Shown here: piece after piece, positions 16,605-25,504 of the stretch
Layout: each line of letters starts with the position of its first letter
How positions within the stretch are numbered: position 1 is the first letter of the stretch
DNA from: [Clostridium] celerecrescens 18A
Lineage (GTDB): Bacteria; Bacillota; Clostridia; Lachnospirales; Lachnospiraceae
DNA length: 64,000 nucleotides
Assembly: GCF_002797975.1 (NCBI RefSeq)
Contig: NZ_PGET01000001.1
Span: 124,001 to 188,000 of the forward strand
Direction: 5' to 3'
Notes under the pieces: generated by a model
What the model saw: only the letters and a program-made list of their open reading frames with translations
Databases searched by the model: none
What the model was told of the DNA's origin: nothing
Made by a program: the position numbers and the translations under genes

Positions 16605-17003
16605 TTAGTGAGCATTCTTTGCATAATCACCAATTTTTTTATCCATGTTAGAAATATGTTTTGTGAGCCAATCCACTACCATTTGATTGGCGTTCAAAAT
16701 CACCAGAAGATTGCCCCCGGAAGATTTATATTCATTCCTTAATTTCTCCAGCTGCGCAATGAAAGCGGTATGAGCCTGCTTTTGCTCCGCATAACCAGGG
16801 TAATGAATGCTCATCATGTATTTTTCTTCGTCAGCAAAATGTTTTTTTGTATAATCATCCAAAAAATCAAGAAGCTCTCCAACGTATTCCTTTGCGCGGT
16901 TGTTTTTCCCTGCTTCAAACAGTGCTTCTGCTTTTTCAAACCACTTTTTATGCTGATCATCAATCATTGATATCCCTACGGATAAATTCGGTGTCCACGG
17001 CAT
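16605..17003 (-). CDS. Bacteriohemerythrin
   Basis: Soluble di-iron oxygen-binding protein of 132 residues. The ligand pattern of the hemerythrin fold is complete: SMIDDQHKKWF, HFADEEKYM, YAEQKQAHTAF and WLTKHISNMDKK. Single-domain hemerythrins in anaerobes are thought to bind or deliver oxygen; the sequence does not distinguish storage, sensing or detoxification. It converges on the feo locus, and its start has AGGAGGAATT upstream on the reverse strand. Confidence 0.95.
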   Translation of the reverse strand: MPWTPNLSVGISMIDDQHKKWFEKAEALFEAGKNNRAKEYVGELLDFLDDYTKKHFADEEKYMMSIHYPGYAEQKQAHTAFIAQLEKLRNEYKSSGGNLLVILNANQMVVDWLTKHISNMDKKIGDYAKNAH

Positions 17004-17182
17004 AACAATTCCTCCTAATGTTTTTAAAAATTTACATCTTCTTCCATTCTATACCAGAATTTCCAAAAGTTCAACCGTAGATATAAGCAGAAAGTACAAA
17101 TCAGAGAAAATGCGGACATTTTATTATAAAATTCGGATCCAAAGGAAACGGTGGAAAACCACGTTCAAAATAAGCAGATGAA

Positions 17183-17211
17183 TTGACGTTCCTTCCCGGT
17201 AATGCTATAAT
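17183..17211 (+). promoter_or_regulatory. Promoter of rluF-ligA-metA
   Basis: TTGACG (17183-17188), 17-bp spacer, TATAAT (17206-17211). No other promoter is needed for the three tightly packed genes downstream. Confidence 0.75.
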
Positions 17212-17293
17212 TTTTACTTAGTATGTAGTAAATAAGATAGAACCCTATGGGGATGCCATTATGCCCAAAAGTATAGGGCAGGAAAGAGGAAAC

Positions 17294-18082
17294 ATGGAGA
17301 CAGAAGGAATCCGTCTGAACAAATTTTTAAGTGAAGCCGGGGTATGTTCCCGAAGAGAGGCGGATCGCTTCATTGAGGCTGGGAAGGTCTGTATAAACGG
17401 ACAGGCGGCTAAGACCGGCCAGAAAGTTTTACCTGGTCAGTCAGTTACAGTAAACGGACGCACCATTCACGCAGGAAAAGGAGATAATAGCCATAAGGAA
17501 GAACCGGTCCTTCTGGCAGTTCATAAACCCAAAGGCATTGTATGCACAACCTCGGATAAAGACCGTGCACCCAACATTGTGGATATGGTGGATTATCCAG
17601 TGAGAATTTACCCCATCGGCCGCCTGGACAAGGATTCCGAGGGGCTGATCCTCATGACCAACCAGGGCACTCTGGTGAATAAGATGATGCGCAGCGGAAA
17701 TGCTCATGAAAAAGAATATCTTGTAAAGGTCAACCGTCCGATAACCGATGAATTTATCCGGAATATGAAAAAGGGAGTATTCCTGCCGGAGCTAAATGTG
17801 ACCACCAGACCATGCGTTATAAAGAAAGCCGGTGAAAAAGCGTTCCGAATCATTTTGACCCAGGGGTTAAACCGCCAGATCCGCCGAATGTGCGGACAGC
17901 TGGGCTTTGAAGTACGGATGCTAAAACGATTACGAATAATGAATGTTGAACTGGGAGAGTTAAAGCCCGGAGCTTACCGGGAGCTTTCTAAAAGGGAGTA
18001 CCACCAGATGAAAGAGGCCTTAAAAGGCTCGACGAATCGTTCCTATAAAGAACAGAAAAAGGAGATATCTGATGGACGCTAA
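17294..18082 (+). CDS. rluF: RluF-type 23S rRNA pseudouridine synthase
   Basis: Pseudouridine synthase of the RsuA/RluB/E/F family, 262 residues from ATG 17294, which has GAGGAA before it; an earlier in-frame ATG at 17261 lacks a clear site. An S4 domain (RLNKFLSEAGVCSRREADRFI) is followed by the catalytic loop YPIGRLDKDSEGL with its Asp, then QGLNRQIRRMCGQLGF. The wording of the catalytic and C-terminal parts matches E. coli RluF (U2604) best. It overlaps ligA by 11 bp. Confidence 0.9.
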   Translation: METEGIRLNKFLSEAGVCSRREADRFIEAGKVCINGQAAKTGQKVLPGQSVTVNGRTIHAGKGDNSHKEEPVLLAVHKPKGIVCTTSDKDRAPNIVDMVDYPVRIYPIGRLDKDSEGLILMTNQGTLVNKMMRSGNAHEKEYLVKVNRPITDEFIRNMKKGVFLPELNVTTRPCVIKKAGEKAFRIILTQGLNRQIRRMCGQLGFEVRMLKRLRIMNVELGELKPGAYRELSKREYHQMKEALKGSTNRSYKEQKKEISDGR

Positions 18083-20030
18083 CATAAGCAGAATGAAAGA
18101 GTTGATTGCCGTCTTGACGGCAGCAGGAAAGGCTTACTATCAGGAGAGCCGGGAAATCATGAGCAATTTTGAGTATGACAGGCTTTATGATGAGTTAAAG
18201 GAGCTGGAAGAGGAGACTGGAATCATACTTTCCCAAAGTCCGACGCAGTATGTAGGATATCAGGCTTTAAGCGAGCTTCCCAAAGAGGCCCACGAAACCC
18301 CAATGCTTTCCCTTGATAAGACCAAGAGCACGGAGAGTCTGCAGGAGTGGCTGGGCGGCCAGACCGGAGTGCTGTCCTGGAAGCTTGACGGTCTGACCGT
18401 AGTTCTTTCCTATCACCATGGAACCCTTCAAAAGGCCGTGACCAGGGGAAACGGAGAGATCGGTGAAGTTATCACAAATAATGCAAAAGTATTTTCTAAC
18501 ATTCCTTTAAATATATCCCATCAGGGAGAGCTGGTTTTACGTGGAGAGGCAGTAATTAAGTATTCGGATTTTAACCGGATCAATGAAGAGATCGAGGAGG
18601 TTGCTGCCAAATACAAGAATCCAAGGAATTTATGCAGCGGATCCGTAAGGCAGTTAAATAACCAGATCACAGCTAAGAGAAATGTGAATTTTAAAGCATT
18701 TGGCCTGGTAACGGCAGAAGGCGTTGACTTTAAAAACTCCAGAAAAGAGCAGTTTGAATGGTTAAAGAGACAGGGCTTTGATGTGGTAGATTTTAAAATG
18801 GTGACCAAAGATACCCTGCCTGAGGCGGTAGAAGAGTTTTCCAAAGCCATTTCCAGCTATGATATTCCATCAGACGGCCTGGTGCTTTTGATAGATGATA
18901 TCGCTTACGGAGAATCTCTTGGCCGTACATCCAAATTTCCCCGTAATGCCATTGCCTTTAAATGGGCCGATGAAATCAAGGAAACAAAACTTGATCACAT
19001 CGAATGGAGCCCATCCAGAACCGGGCTCATTAACCCGGTGGCAATCTTTGACCCGGTGGAACTGGAAGGAACCACGGTGAGCCGGGCCAGCGTTCACAAT
19101 CTAAGCATTATGGAGGCATTGGAGCTGGGAGAGGGAGATGAAATTACGGTTTATAAAGCTAATATGATCATTCCCCAGATTGCCGATAACCTGACAAGAA
19201 GCAAAAAAATACAGATCCCTGAACAATGTCCAGTCTGCGGCGGTAATACGGAGATCCGCAAGGTGAATGATGTCAAGAGTTTATACTGCACCAACCCGGA
19301 CTGTCAGGCCAAACGGCTGAAAGGTTTTACCCTTTTTACGAGCAGGGATGCATTAAACATTGATGGATTATCAGAGGCGACTCTGGAAAAATTCATCGGA
19401 GCAGGGTTTATCCGGGAATATGCGGATATTTTCCATTTGGAACAGCATGAGGAAGTTATCACCCAGATGGAGGGATTTGGAAAAAAATCCTACGACAACC
19501 TGATAAGAGCCGTTAAAAAAGCTTCCCATACCACCCTTCCGAGGCTGATCTATGGTCTGGGGATCGCTGGAATCGGATTGGCTAATGCCAAGATGCTGTG
19601 CCAGGAATTCAAGTTTGATTTTGAGAAGATGCGTGCCGCTGGGGAAGAGGAGCTGACCGCAGTCCCGGGAATCGGCAAGGTGTTAGCGGATGCCTGGATC
19701 ACTTATTTTAAGGAAGAAAAGAATAATGAGATGGTGAACCGCCTGATGTCTGAAGTAACCATTGAGAGCGATATGGAGGCCAGGGGGGACGGAATCTTTG
19801 AAGGTATGGTATTTGTCATTACTGGTTCTGTGAACCACTATGAAAACCGAAAAGCCCTTCAGGAGGCTATTGAAGCCCACGGAGGCAAGGCTACCGGTTC
19901 GGTGACCTCTAAGACAACCTATTTGATCAACAATGATACTACGTCCAATTCCTCCAAGAATAAAAAGGCAAAGGAACTTGGAGTGCCCATTATTTCAGAA
20001 GAGGATTTCATAAAAATGCTGGAGGAATAA
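18072..20030 (+). CDS. ligA: NAD-dependent DNA ligase
   Basis: Seals nicks in replication and repair using NAD. All LigA domains are visible in 652 residues: the N-terminal Ia helices, the adenylation site SWKLDGLTVV (Lys about 114), the OB-fold, a four-Cys zinc finger (CPVCGG ... CTNPDC, about 390-415), helix-hairpin-helix repeats around FGKKSYDNL and AVPGIGKVLADA, and a BRCT domain at the end (FVITGSVNHYENR onward). The motif reads KLDG rather than the common KIDG, a mild change. It lies in one unit with rluF and metA. Confidence 0.96.
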   Translation: MDANISRMKELIAVLTAAGKAYYQESREIMSNFEYDRLYDELKELEEETGIILSQSPTQYVGYQALSELPKEAHETPMLSLDKTKSTESLQEWLGGQTGVLSWKLDGLTVVLSYHHGTLQKAVTRGNGEIGEVITNNAKVFSNIPLNISHQGELVLRGEAVIKYSDFNRINEEIEEVAAKYKNPRNLCSGSVRQLNNQITAKRNVNFKAFGLVTAEGVDFKNSRKEQFEWLKRQGFDVVDFKMVTKDTLPEAVEEFSKAISSYDIPSDGLVLLIDDIAYGESLGRTSKFPRNAIAFKWADEIKETKLDHIEWSPSRTGLINPVAIFDPVELEGTTVSRASVHNLSIMEALELGEGDEITVYKANMIIPQIADNLTRSKKIQIPEQCPVCGGNTEIRKVNDVKSLYCTNPDCQAKRLKGFTLFTSRDALNIDGLSEATLEKFIGAGFIREYADIFHLEQHEEVITQMEGFGKKSYDNLIRAVKKASHTTLPRLIYGLGIAGIGLANAKMLCQEFKFDFEKMRAAGEEELTAVPGIGKVLADAWITYFKEEKNNEMVNRLMSEVTIESDMEARGDGIFEGMVFVITGSVNHYENRKALQEAIEAHGGKATGSVTSKTTYLINNDTTSNSSKNKKAKELGVPIISEEDFIKMLEE

Positions 20031-20033
20031 ACT

Positions 20034-20951
20034 ATGCCGATTAAAGTACAAAAGGATTTACCTGCAAAAGCCATACTGGAAAAAGAGAATATTTTTATGA
20101 TGGATGAGGACCGTGCTTTAAGCCAGGATATCCGTCCTCTTCAGATCTTGATCATTAATCTCATGCCTGTAAAGGAAGAGACAGAGACTCAGCTTCTTCG
20201 GGCCCTATCCAATACTCCGCTGCAGGTGGACTGTACCTTTTTGATGCTGGAGAGCCATACCTCCAAGAATACGTCAGCCAGCCATTTAAATAAATTTTAT
20301 GTTTATTTTGATGAGGTAAAGAAAAGTAAATTCGACGGTATGATCATCACCGGTGCGCCTGTGGAGAACATGGAATTCGAAGAGGTGAATTACTGGGAAG
20401 AGTTAAAGAAGATCATGGAATGGAGCAAAACCCATGTGACCAGTACCCTCCACATCTGCTGGGGGGCCCAGGCAGGGCTTTATTACCATTATGGCATACA
20501 GAAATACAAGAGAGAGAGTAAACTGTCAGGCATTTACCGGCACAAGGTTTTGGACCGGAAGGTCCCCCTTGTCCGCAGTCTGGATGATTATGTGATGGCT
20601 CCTCATTCCCGCTATACAGAGGTAAGGAGAGAGGATATTGAGAAGCAGCCGGAGCTGGTGATTCTTGCGGAATCAAAAGAGGCCGGTATTCTTCTGGTGA
20701 TGAGCCGTGACGGAAAGCAGGTATTTGTCCAGGGGCATCCGGAATACGACCGTATGACTTTAGACGGGGAATATCACCGGGATCTGGATAAGGGATTGGA
20801 GCCTGAGATTCCATGCAATTATTATGAGAATAATGATCCGGATACGGTGCCGGTGCTTAATTGGAGGAATGTAGCGAATACCATGTATGGGAACTGGCTG
20901 AATTTTTATGTATATCAGATCACGCCTTATTTGCTGGAGGTGGAGGAATAA
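20034..20951 (+). CDS. metA: Homoserine O-acetyltransferase (MetA)
   Basis: First committed enzyme of methionine synthesis, acylating homoserine; 305 residues, full length. The catalytic Cys142 lies in LHICWGAQAG, with the His-Glu pair near QGHPEYDR. Residue 111 is Glu (ITGAPVENMEF); in characterised MetA proteins Glu here goes with acetyl-CoA and Gly with succinyl-CoA, so acetyltransferase is predicted. It begins 3 nt after the ligA stop. Confidence 0.94.
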   Translation: MPIKVQKDLPAKAILEKENIFMMDEDRALSQDIRPLQILIINLMPVKEETETQLLRALSNTPLQVDCTFLMLESHTSKNTSASHLNKFYVYFDEVKKSKFDGMIITGAPVENMEFEEVNYWEELKKIMEWSKTHVTSTLHICWGAQAGLYYHYGIQKYKRESKLSGIYRHKVLDRKVPLVRSLDDYVMAPHSRYTEVRREDIEKQPELVILAESKEAGILLVMSRDGKQVFVQGHPEYDRMTLDGEYHRDLDKGLEPEIPCNYYENNDPDTVPVLNWRNVANTMYGNWLNFYVYQITPYLLEVEE

Positions 20952-21019
20952 AAATCCTTTATTTTACAAGGTTTTTAGCATTTTTAATTAATTTATTGTA
21001 ATTTGAAAAGTGTCGTAAA

Positions 21020-21127
21020 TTATCGCAGGATAACAGCATTTATCATAGAAATGGGAGTAGAAATAGGGGTAGATTCACTTGCAAAATGGGGGTAGATTTT
21101 CAAGAACAATTCAGTAATGTTTTTATC
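21020..21127 (-). pseudogene. Possible C-terminal remnant of a tyrosine integrase
   Basis: A short reverse-strand frame ends in Pro/Thr-rich repeats (TPISTPISM) before its stop at 21020-21022, preceded by NITELFLKIYPHF. Tails rich in such TP repeats are common in Firmicutes phage and ICE integrases, but no catalytic part remains. The forward strand shows three GGGNGTAGA-like repeats here, which are the same bases. The rest of 20952-21377 is AT-rich with nothing else I can call. Confidence 0.25.
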
Positions 21128-21377
21128 ATATAAATAAGTTCTTTGTTAATTGTAATGGCACAATTGATCAAGGGCTTATTTATATTGTAAAACTGTAAAG
21201 TCATATTCCATGTATAAGAAATTCTAACTTAAAAAAGTCTGATTACCTTAAATGCCTTTACCATAATTACCCATTGTATAGATTTGGTAATATTACATAT
21301 TATTATTTATATGAGACCCAATCGAATTTCAACTAAAGATGAGACTGTTCAAAGCGGCATAAAATCAGATTCCAAAT

Positions 21378-22046
21378 ATGGTAGAAGAGAGTAGTAATCA
21401 AATAAAATGTCCAACATGCGGCTCTACTAACATAGAACGTATTTCAACTGCATCCAATAGATTTTAACGAATCCAATATCTCGTATATAGGAGAACAGGA
21501 ACTTATAAATCAATTAGCAATTCTTGAAACAGAAGGATTTATAACGGTTAAATTTTTGACTCCCAAGAGAGACTTGTCTTACTATATTATAATTATACTA
21601 TACGATGTGACTTTGAATTATTTCGATAATAAAAAACAATCTAAAACAATTCAAAGAAATCAATGGATTCAATTTTGGATACCTGTTGGGATTTCTGCCG
21701 CAGCTCTAGTAGTGTCTATCGTAGCCTTAATAATAGGACTATAATAGAAATCATCAGTGATATAGCTGATATTAAATTTGGTATCCACCAAAACTTTTCA
21801 TAAAAATTTTTCTGCAAGGTTATTTAACTCCAATCTAACTGAGCGTTTTATTTAAAAGCCGCTTATGATATTGTTAGGCGGTAGGAGAGTATAAATGCCC
21901 ACACTGCATCTCCACCGACTTAAAGAAAATTTTTTTCTCAAAAGCAAGAAGTGTAGCACTTTTTTAGAATATTTGCTGTAGGTAAGGTAGGCAAACAATG
22001 GCACTGTAATAATTGTAAGTGTGATTTTAAATATTTAAAAGAGTAG
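21378..22046 (+). pseudogene. Zinc-ribbon protein gene split into two remnants
   Basis: The 5' part (21378-21467) encodes MVEESSNQIKCPTCGSTNIE and then ISTASNRF before a stop. The 3' part (about 21970-22046) encodes GKVGKQWHCNNCKCDFKYLKE and a stop. Together they give both CxxC knuckles of a small zinc-ribbon protein seen in many Clostridia. About 500 bp of unrelated sequence separates them, holding another fragment (21469-21744). Confidence 0.55.
21469..21744 (+). pseudogene. Fragment ending in one membrane segment
   Basis: Open frame with no convincing start: a TTG at 21556 has no ribosome site and the frame is open upstream to 21336. It contains IGEQELINQLAILETEGFI, then a basic stretch and a single C-terminal membrane helix (PVGISAAALVVSIVALIIGL). 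It looks like the tail of a longer small-membrane-protein gene, inserted between the two zinc-ribbon remnants. Confidence 0.4.
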
Positions 22047-22067
22047 GAGATTATTCCTACTCTTTCG
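22039..22067 (+). terminator. Terminator at the end of the zinc-ribbon remnant
   Basis: AAGAGTAGGA (22039-22048) pairs with TCCTACTCTT (22055-22064), followed by TCG. The stop codon of the remnant lies in the stem. Confidence 0.65.
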
Positions 22068-22320
22068 TTAGTCTAGCGCATATCCATGCTCATCTCATAA
22101 GCCTGACAGATATTACCGCCAAAATCATACTCTGCCAATTTATTCTTCACATTTTTCTCAAATATCACCTCTGATTTAAATGGATCAAGATGAATCACTA
22201 TTGCTTTTATGTATTTTTCCATCATGCTACCTCCAACTCTTTAATCTTGTATAGGAGATTAGTATCAAATTTGTCTAATACATTTTTTCTTCCATTAGTT
22301 GTATATTTGACACTGGACAA

Positions 22321-22473
22321 ATGTCCACTTTTAGACTTCGATGTGATTACCTTGAACATACCATTGTTTATGTACTGCGTACTGATTATTCGGGCATATT
22401 TGACTGCCTCAGCCCAGAAGAACAGGAGACCTTTGGGAATTATCTTGCCCGTATGATGTCCAGGGGTGGCTAA
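22321..22473 (+). pseudogene. Probable C-terminal remnant of a MarR-type regulator
   Basis: Fifty codons with the wording of a MarR-family C-terminus (DCLSPEEQETFGNYLARMM) but no DNA-binding wing or start region. It lies upstream of the YczE-like membrane gene, and MarR regulators often precede such genes (recollection). The stretch 22047-22320 between the remnants shows no gene. Confidence 0.4.
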
Positions 22474-22660
22474 TTTGGCCTCCATCCTGTTATAATGTGA
22501 TAAAACAGGATACTAAAAATTTTTTAGGTACGCTAAAATTAATTGTGCACTATGCCAAATTTTCAAATGGTATTTAAGTTACAATGTCCATTGTAGGAGT
22601 GAATCCTTAGTGATAAGATTATTATATAAAAAAATATTTAGATATAAGAGGAGTTTGCTA

Positions 22661-23335
22661 GTGAAAAATTCAGACATGTTTAAACGTTATGGACTGTTTA
22701 TTGCAGGAGTTATATTCAGTGCATTGGGAATCAGCCTTATAACGAAAGCAGGGCTTGGTACATCACCGATTACAAGCCTTGCTTTTGTGTTGACCTTTAT
22801 CTTTCCTGAGAGCCTGGGCGTATTTACAATGATGGTTAATTTTGCTATGTTTCTGCTTCAGGCAGTTCTTTTGGGAAAAACCTTCAAGAAGATCCAGCTT
22901 TTGCAACTTCCTGCCGCACTTCTGTTTTCCCTGTGCATTGACGTATGGATGTATCTGCTCTCCTTCTGGAAGATGGGAAATTATCTGGGTGAGGCTCTGA
23001 TGTTGCTATTTGGCTGTGTATTCTTAGGCTTTGGAATATCACTTGAAGTGATTCCCAATGTGCTTATCCTGCCTGGAGAAGGTCTGGTAAGGGTGATAGC
23101 AGGGCTTACAGGCTGGAGGTTCGGCAGGGTTAAGACCGGATTTGACCTGAGTATTGTTATCAGTGCTGTGATTGTGTCTGTACTTGTGACAGGCAGCGTG
23201 CTGGGAATCAGGGAGGGAACAGTGATCGCTGCTCTTATTGTTGGAAGTATTTCTAACTTTTTTATAGATAAGGTATCTGGCCTGCTTGCAGGGTGGATTC
23301 CCGCTTATACCAATACAAAAGATGTCTGTCTGTAG
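22661..23335 (+). CDS. YczE/YyaS-family membrane protein
   Basis: Integral membrane protein of 224 residues with five or six predicted helices. Family marks are the first helix GLFIAGVIFSALGISLITKAGLGTSPITS, VPN-like EVIPNVLILPGEGLVRVIA and the last helix region ending NFFIDKVSGLL. The GTG at 22661 follows AAGAGGAG (about 22646-22653); a GTG at 22610 would add 17 residues with a weaker site. The function of the family is not settled; members sit next to regulators and peptide-synthesis genes. It is the only full-size gene in the first part of the accessory tract. Confidence 0.75.
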   Translation: MKNSDMFKRYGLFIAGVIFSALGISLITKAGLGTSPITSLAFVLTFIFPESLGVFTMMVNFAMFLLQAVLLGKTFKKIQLLQLPAALLFSLCIDVWMYLLSFWKMGNYLGEALMLLFGCVFLGFGISLEVIPNVLILPGEGLVRVIAGLTGWRFGRVKTGFDLSIVISAVIVSVLVTGSVLGIREGTVIAALIVGSISNFFIDKVSGLLAGWIPAYTNTKDVCL

Positions 23336-23415
23336 GTGTTGTTTCTGTTGGTCCGCCGGAACCGGGTACTTCTGACGGTCTTTGCAACGCCCCTACCAAT
23401 CTCTGTCGAACAAAA

Positions 23416-23439
23416 AGAGCCAGTCTAATGACTGACTCT
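23416..23439 (-). terminator. Terminator for the reverse-strand DUF6338-like remnant
   Basis: On the reverse strand AGAGTCAGTC and GACTGGCTCT form a stem around ATTA with one G-T pair, followed by TTTTTG. Confidence 0.7.
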
Positions 23440-23462
23440 AAATTTAGTTGCTAATTTTCTAT

Positions 23463-23825
23463 TTAATTAAATATTTCAATGTAATCGATATCAGAAAATC
23501 TTAATGTAACAATAGCAGAATCATCTTTAATATGACTTGGTTCGTTTTTACAAGCTATGTTCGATTCTTTATCAAACTTTGCAAATCCACTCAACGCCAA
23601 CCATGTATCGCCACCGTTTTCATCGTGATTTTTATGATGCCCAATTATGTAGTAATCTTTGCCCTTAAAATATACTTTAAGATTCGAACCCTTTTCCAAA
23701 TCTAAAACATCTCTCCAAATATCATCATTTACAGTCTTATGAAATAGTTTTATCACAATATTTTTAAACCATGTTCTTTGTATAATTATCGATTTTGGTT
23801 GTGTTCTGCCATAAAGACAAAGCAA
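23463..23825 (-). pseudogene. C-terminal part of a DUF6338-like protein
   Basis: The 120-codon frame resembles the cytosolic half of DUF6338 proteins: NDDIWRDVLDLEKGSNLKVY, KDYYIIGHHKNHDENGGDTW, LALSGFAKFD and a final FSDIDYIEIF. Full-length members have N-terminal membrane helices (family recalled, not searched). Here the first 15 residues overlap an opposite-strand fragment and there is no membrane part, so the 5' end was lost by recombination near 23,790. Confidence 0.5.
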
Positions 23826-24143
23826 ATTTAATTGAAAGTGAAATAAAGAATTATATCAACAAACCATATCAATTAAAAGAATTTTCAACGTTATTAGACC
23901 ATATCAAAGGAAAGGGCGGTTTTTGCTCCGACTATAATTTGAAAAAGGATTTTTTCTGGGACTTTGATACAGGAGAGAACGGTGACTGGATGGGATTCTT
24001 TTCTATGGATAAATTAACACCTAATATGTTTTTTAAAACATAGAGAACTATTCATCGAAGACGAACAGAAAAATTTATATCAAATGGAAAATCTTTATGT
24101 TGGTTCCTATCTTGATAAGTTAATCAAAGACGCGTTATGGTAA
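23795..24143 (+). pseudogene. Frameshifted remnant, immunity-protein-like
   Basis: An acidic, aromatic-rich frame (NYINKPYQLKEFSTLLDHIKG through NGDWMGFFSMDKLTPNMFF) stops at 24041. The reading resumes one base over as RELFIEDEQKNLYQMENLYV and ends at 24141-24143. The break lies in a T/A run at about 24029-24039. Composition and size recall immunity proteins of polymorphic toxin systems, but no family is recognised. Confidence 0.4.
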
Positions 24144-24253
24144 CTTTTAATCTTGTGAATCCTTCGGTAAGTCAACATATTGAAGATTGGGAAAGAGAAG
24201 TCTGGGATTATACAGAAGTGGATAATTTTATAAAAAGACTCTCATTGATATGA
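24137..24253 (+). pseudogene. Short fragment of 38 codons
   Basis: Overlaps the stop of the preceding remnant and reads MVTFNLVNPSVSQHIEDWE to a stop at 24251. It has no ribosome site of its own. Either part of the same decayed gene or a separate scrap. Confidence 0.25.
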
Positions 24254-24281
24254 AATTGTAATTTTATAAGGAGAGGGCACT

Positions 24282-24539
24282 ATGGAAATACATGTAACTG
24301 ATTTTGACGGTTTCTTTCATTCTTCATATTCTGTAATAGTAACTAAAGAAGAATATGAAAATAGATGTACAAACGAACATGGATATAATTTTATAAAGCA
24401 TGATGGTTTGCTTTATGTGACTGATTATCCGGAACCCGAAATTGAATATGTTAGTTGGTCGGTAATTCGTTCTGAAAAACAAATTGAAGAAGCATTCAAT
24501 CCTGATAGATTTTATTTTGAGAATTGGGGATCAGAATAA
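24282..24539 (+). CDS. Hypothetical acidic protein of 85 residues
   Basis: Complete small frame behind AAGGAGAG (24269-24276). The product is acidic and rich in Tyr/Phe/Trp (HVTDFDGFFHSSYSVIVTKEE, FNPDRFYFENWGSE) with no Cys cluster or membrane segment. The style and setting fit an immunity protein or a phage-type orphan; I recognise no family. Base composition is more AT-rich than the flanking housekeeping genes. Confidence 0.55.
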   Translation: MEIHVTDFDGFFHSSYSVIVTKEEYENRCTNEHGYNFIKHDGLLYVTDYPEPEIEYVSWSVIRSEKQIEEAFNPDRFYFENWGSE

Positions 24540-24587
24540 ATAATAGATTTCAAGCGGAAAATGTCAGATATATATTTAAAAAGATAA

Positions 24588-24609
24588 GGCCCTAGCACGA
24601 GCTAGAGCC
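24588..24609 (-). terminator. Terminator of the cysteine-rich peptide gene
   Basis: Reverse strand: GGCTCTAGC and GCTAGGGCC pair around TCGT (one T-G pair), followed by TTATCTTTTT. It lies 8 bp after the stop codon. Confidence 0.8.
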
Positions 24610-24616
24610 AAAATTA

Positions 24617-24877
24617 TCAATAATGCTGTCCACAACTCAAACATACTACACTATAACTTGAGCATTGAGAGCATTTAAAATAATAAGTACTACCTTTACA
24701 CCAAGAATTAGTGCAGTCATTTGCTCTTGTAATTTGTTGCATTGCACCATGAGAACTGTAAATACAATAAGGCCAATTCGATGCTTCTACTGAATTTGCT
24801 GGAATAAGAGTAATTCCTAATAAAATAGCAGTAGATGCCAGTCCCATAAAAATACGTTTTTTCAATTTCTTCGTCAT
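24617..24877 (-). CDS. Secreted cysteine-rich small protein
   Basis: Complete 86-residue gene with its own ribosome site (GGAGGA before the ATG) and terminator. Residues 1-32 are a signal peptide: basic start MTKKLKKRIF, hydrophobic core LASTAILLGITLI, cleavage near NSVEAS. The mature part of about 53 residues has seven cysteines, including SWCKGS, KCSQCS and VCLSCG, so it is either disulfide-bonded or a two-knuckle zinc ribbon. No family is recognised. Possibilities are a small antimicrobial or toxin-like peptide or an envelope protein; nothing around it settles the matter. Confidence 0.7.
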   Translation of the reverse strand: MTKKLKKRIFMGLASTAILLGITLIPANSVEASNWPYCIYSSHGAMQQITRANDCTNSWCKGSTYYFKCSQCSSYSVVCLSCGQHY

Positions 24878-25061
24878 ATAATCTCCTCCATTTTATATGA
24901 AAATATTAATGGTTACAATAATAATTATATGAGCACATTTGGATAATTATGTTGGATTGTAATTAAATTAAGATTCACCTCACTATGTCAAAAATGTAAA
25001 AGAAAAAGATAAAATTATTAATATAATTACATTAAAAATATAATTCAAGGAGGAATAAAGT

Positions 25062-25253
25062 ATGAGTCAATTATGGAATTACATTATAAGCAAGTTTCCA
25101 ACGGAACTTGAAACATCATTTGCCCGTGATATGCTTGATAACATTTTAGAAGAGTCAGAAAAGATTGAAAATATAGCAGAAAGATGCGACTGGCTTGCTA
25201 AAATGATTCCTCAGATCAGCTCAACAGAAATAAGAGATATTTTGTTACGATGA
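25062..25253 (+). CDS. Hypothetical protein of 63 residues
   Basis: Behind a strong site, CAAGGAGGAAT at 25046-25056. It is an all-helical acidic protein (WNYIISKFPTELETSFARDML, NIAERCDWLAKMIPQIS) with no membrane segment. Function unknown. A small membrane-protein gene follows 28 bp later with its own site, so the two are probably co-transcribed. Confidence 0.6.
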   Translation: MSQLWNYIISKFPTELETSFARDMLDNILEESEKIENIAERCDWLAKMIPQISSTEIRDILLR

Positions 25254-25281
25254 AAAGCACATTTTATAGTAAGGAGGACAT

Positions 25282-25419
25282 ATGGGATCGTTTTACCTTT
25301 TAATAGTAAGTGTTTCTATAGGCACGTTAATAGGGTATTTTATTTCTCGTCTGACTTGTAGAGGAGAGCATAAAAGGGAAGGGAATTATAATGAATTTGG
25401 TAAGAGATACGACAAGTGA
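25282..25419 (+). CDS. Small single-span membrane protein (45 residues)
   Basis: Complete short gene behind AAGGAGG (25271-25277). One N-terminal membrane helix (FYLLIVSVSIGTLIGYFISR) is followed by a charged tail ending GKRYDK. This layout is common among small phage and accessory-region proteins. Function unknown. Confidence 0.55.
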   Translation: MGSFYLLIVSVSIGTLIGYFISRLTCRGEHKREGNYNEFGKRYDK

Positions 25420-25504
25420 TTATAGCTGCTCATATAGCTATCGACGCATTGAAAGGCGAAAACAAAGACGAAATTTCATAATATGGGACCGAGTCGTAGG
25501 AAGC

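Noticed and set aside
21051..21097. Short direct repeats GGGNGTAGA as iterons or attachment sites
   Set aside because: Only three irregular copies, explained as the codons of TP-type repeats on the reverse strand.
22222..22485. Reverse-strand frame of 87 codons
   Set aside because: The forward strand gives a sensible MarR-type C-terminus over the same bases; the reverse product has no motif.
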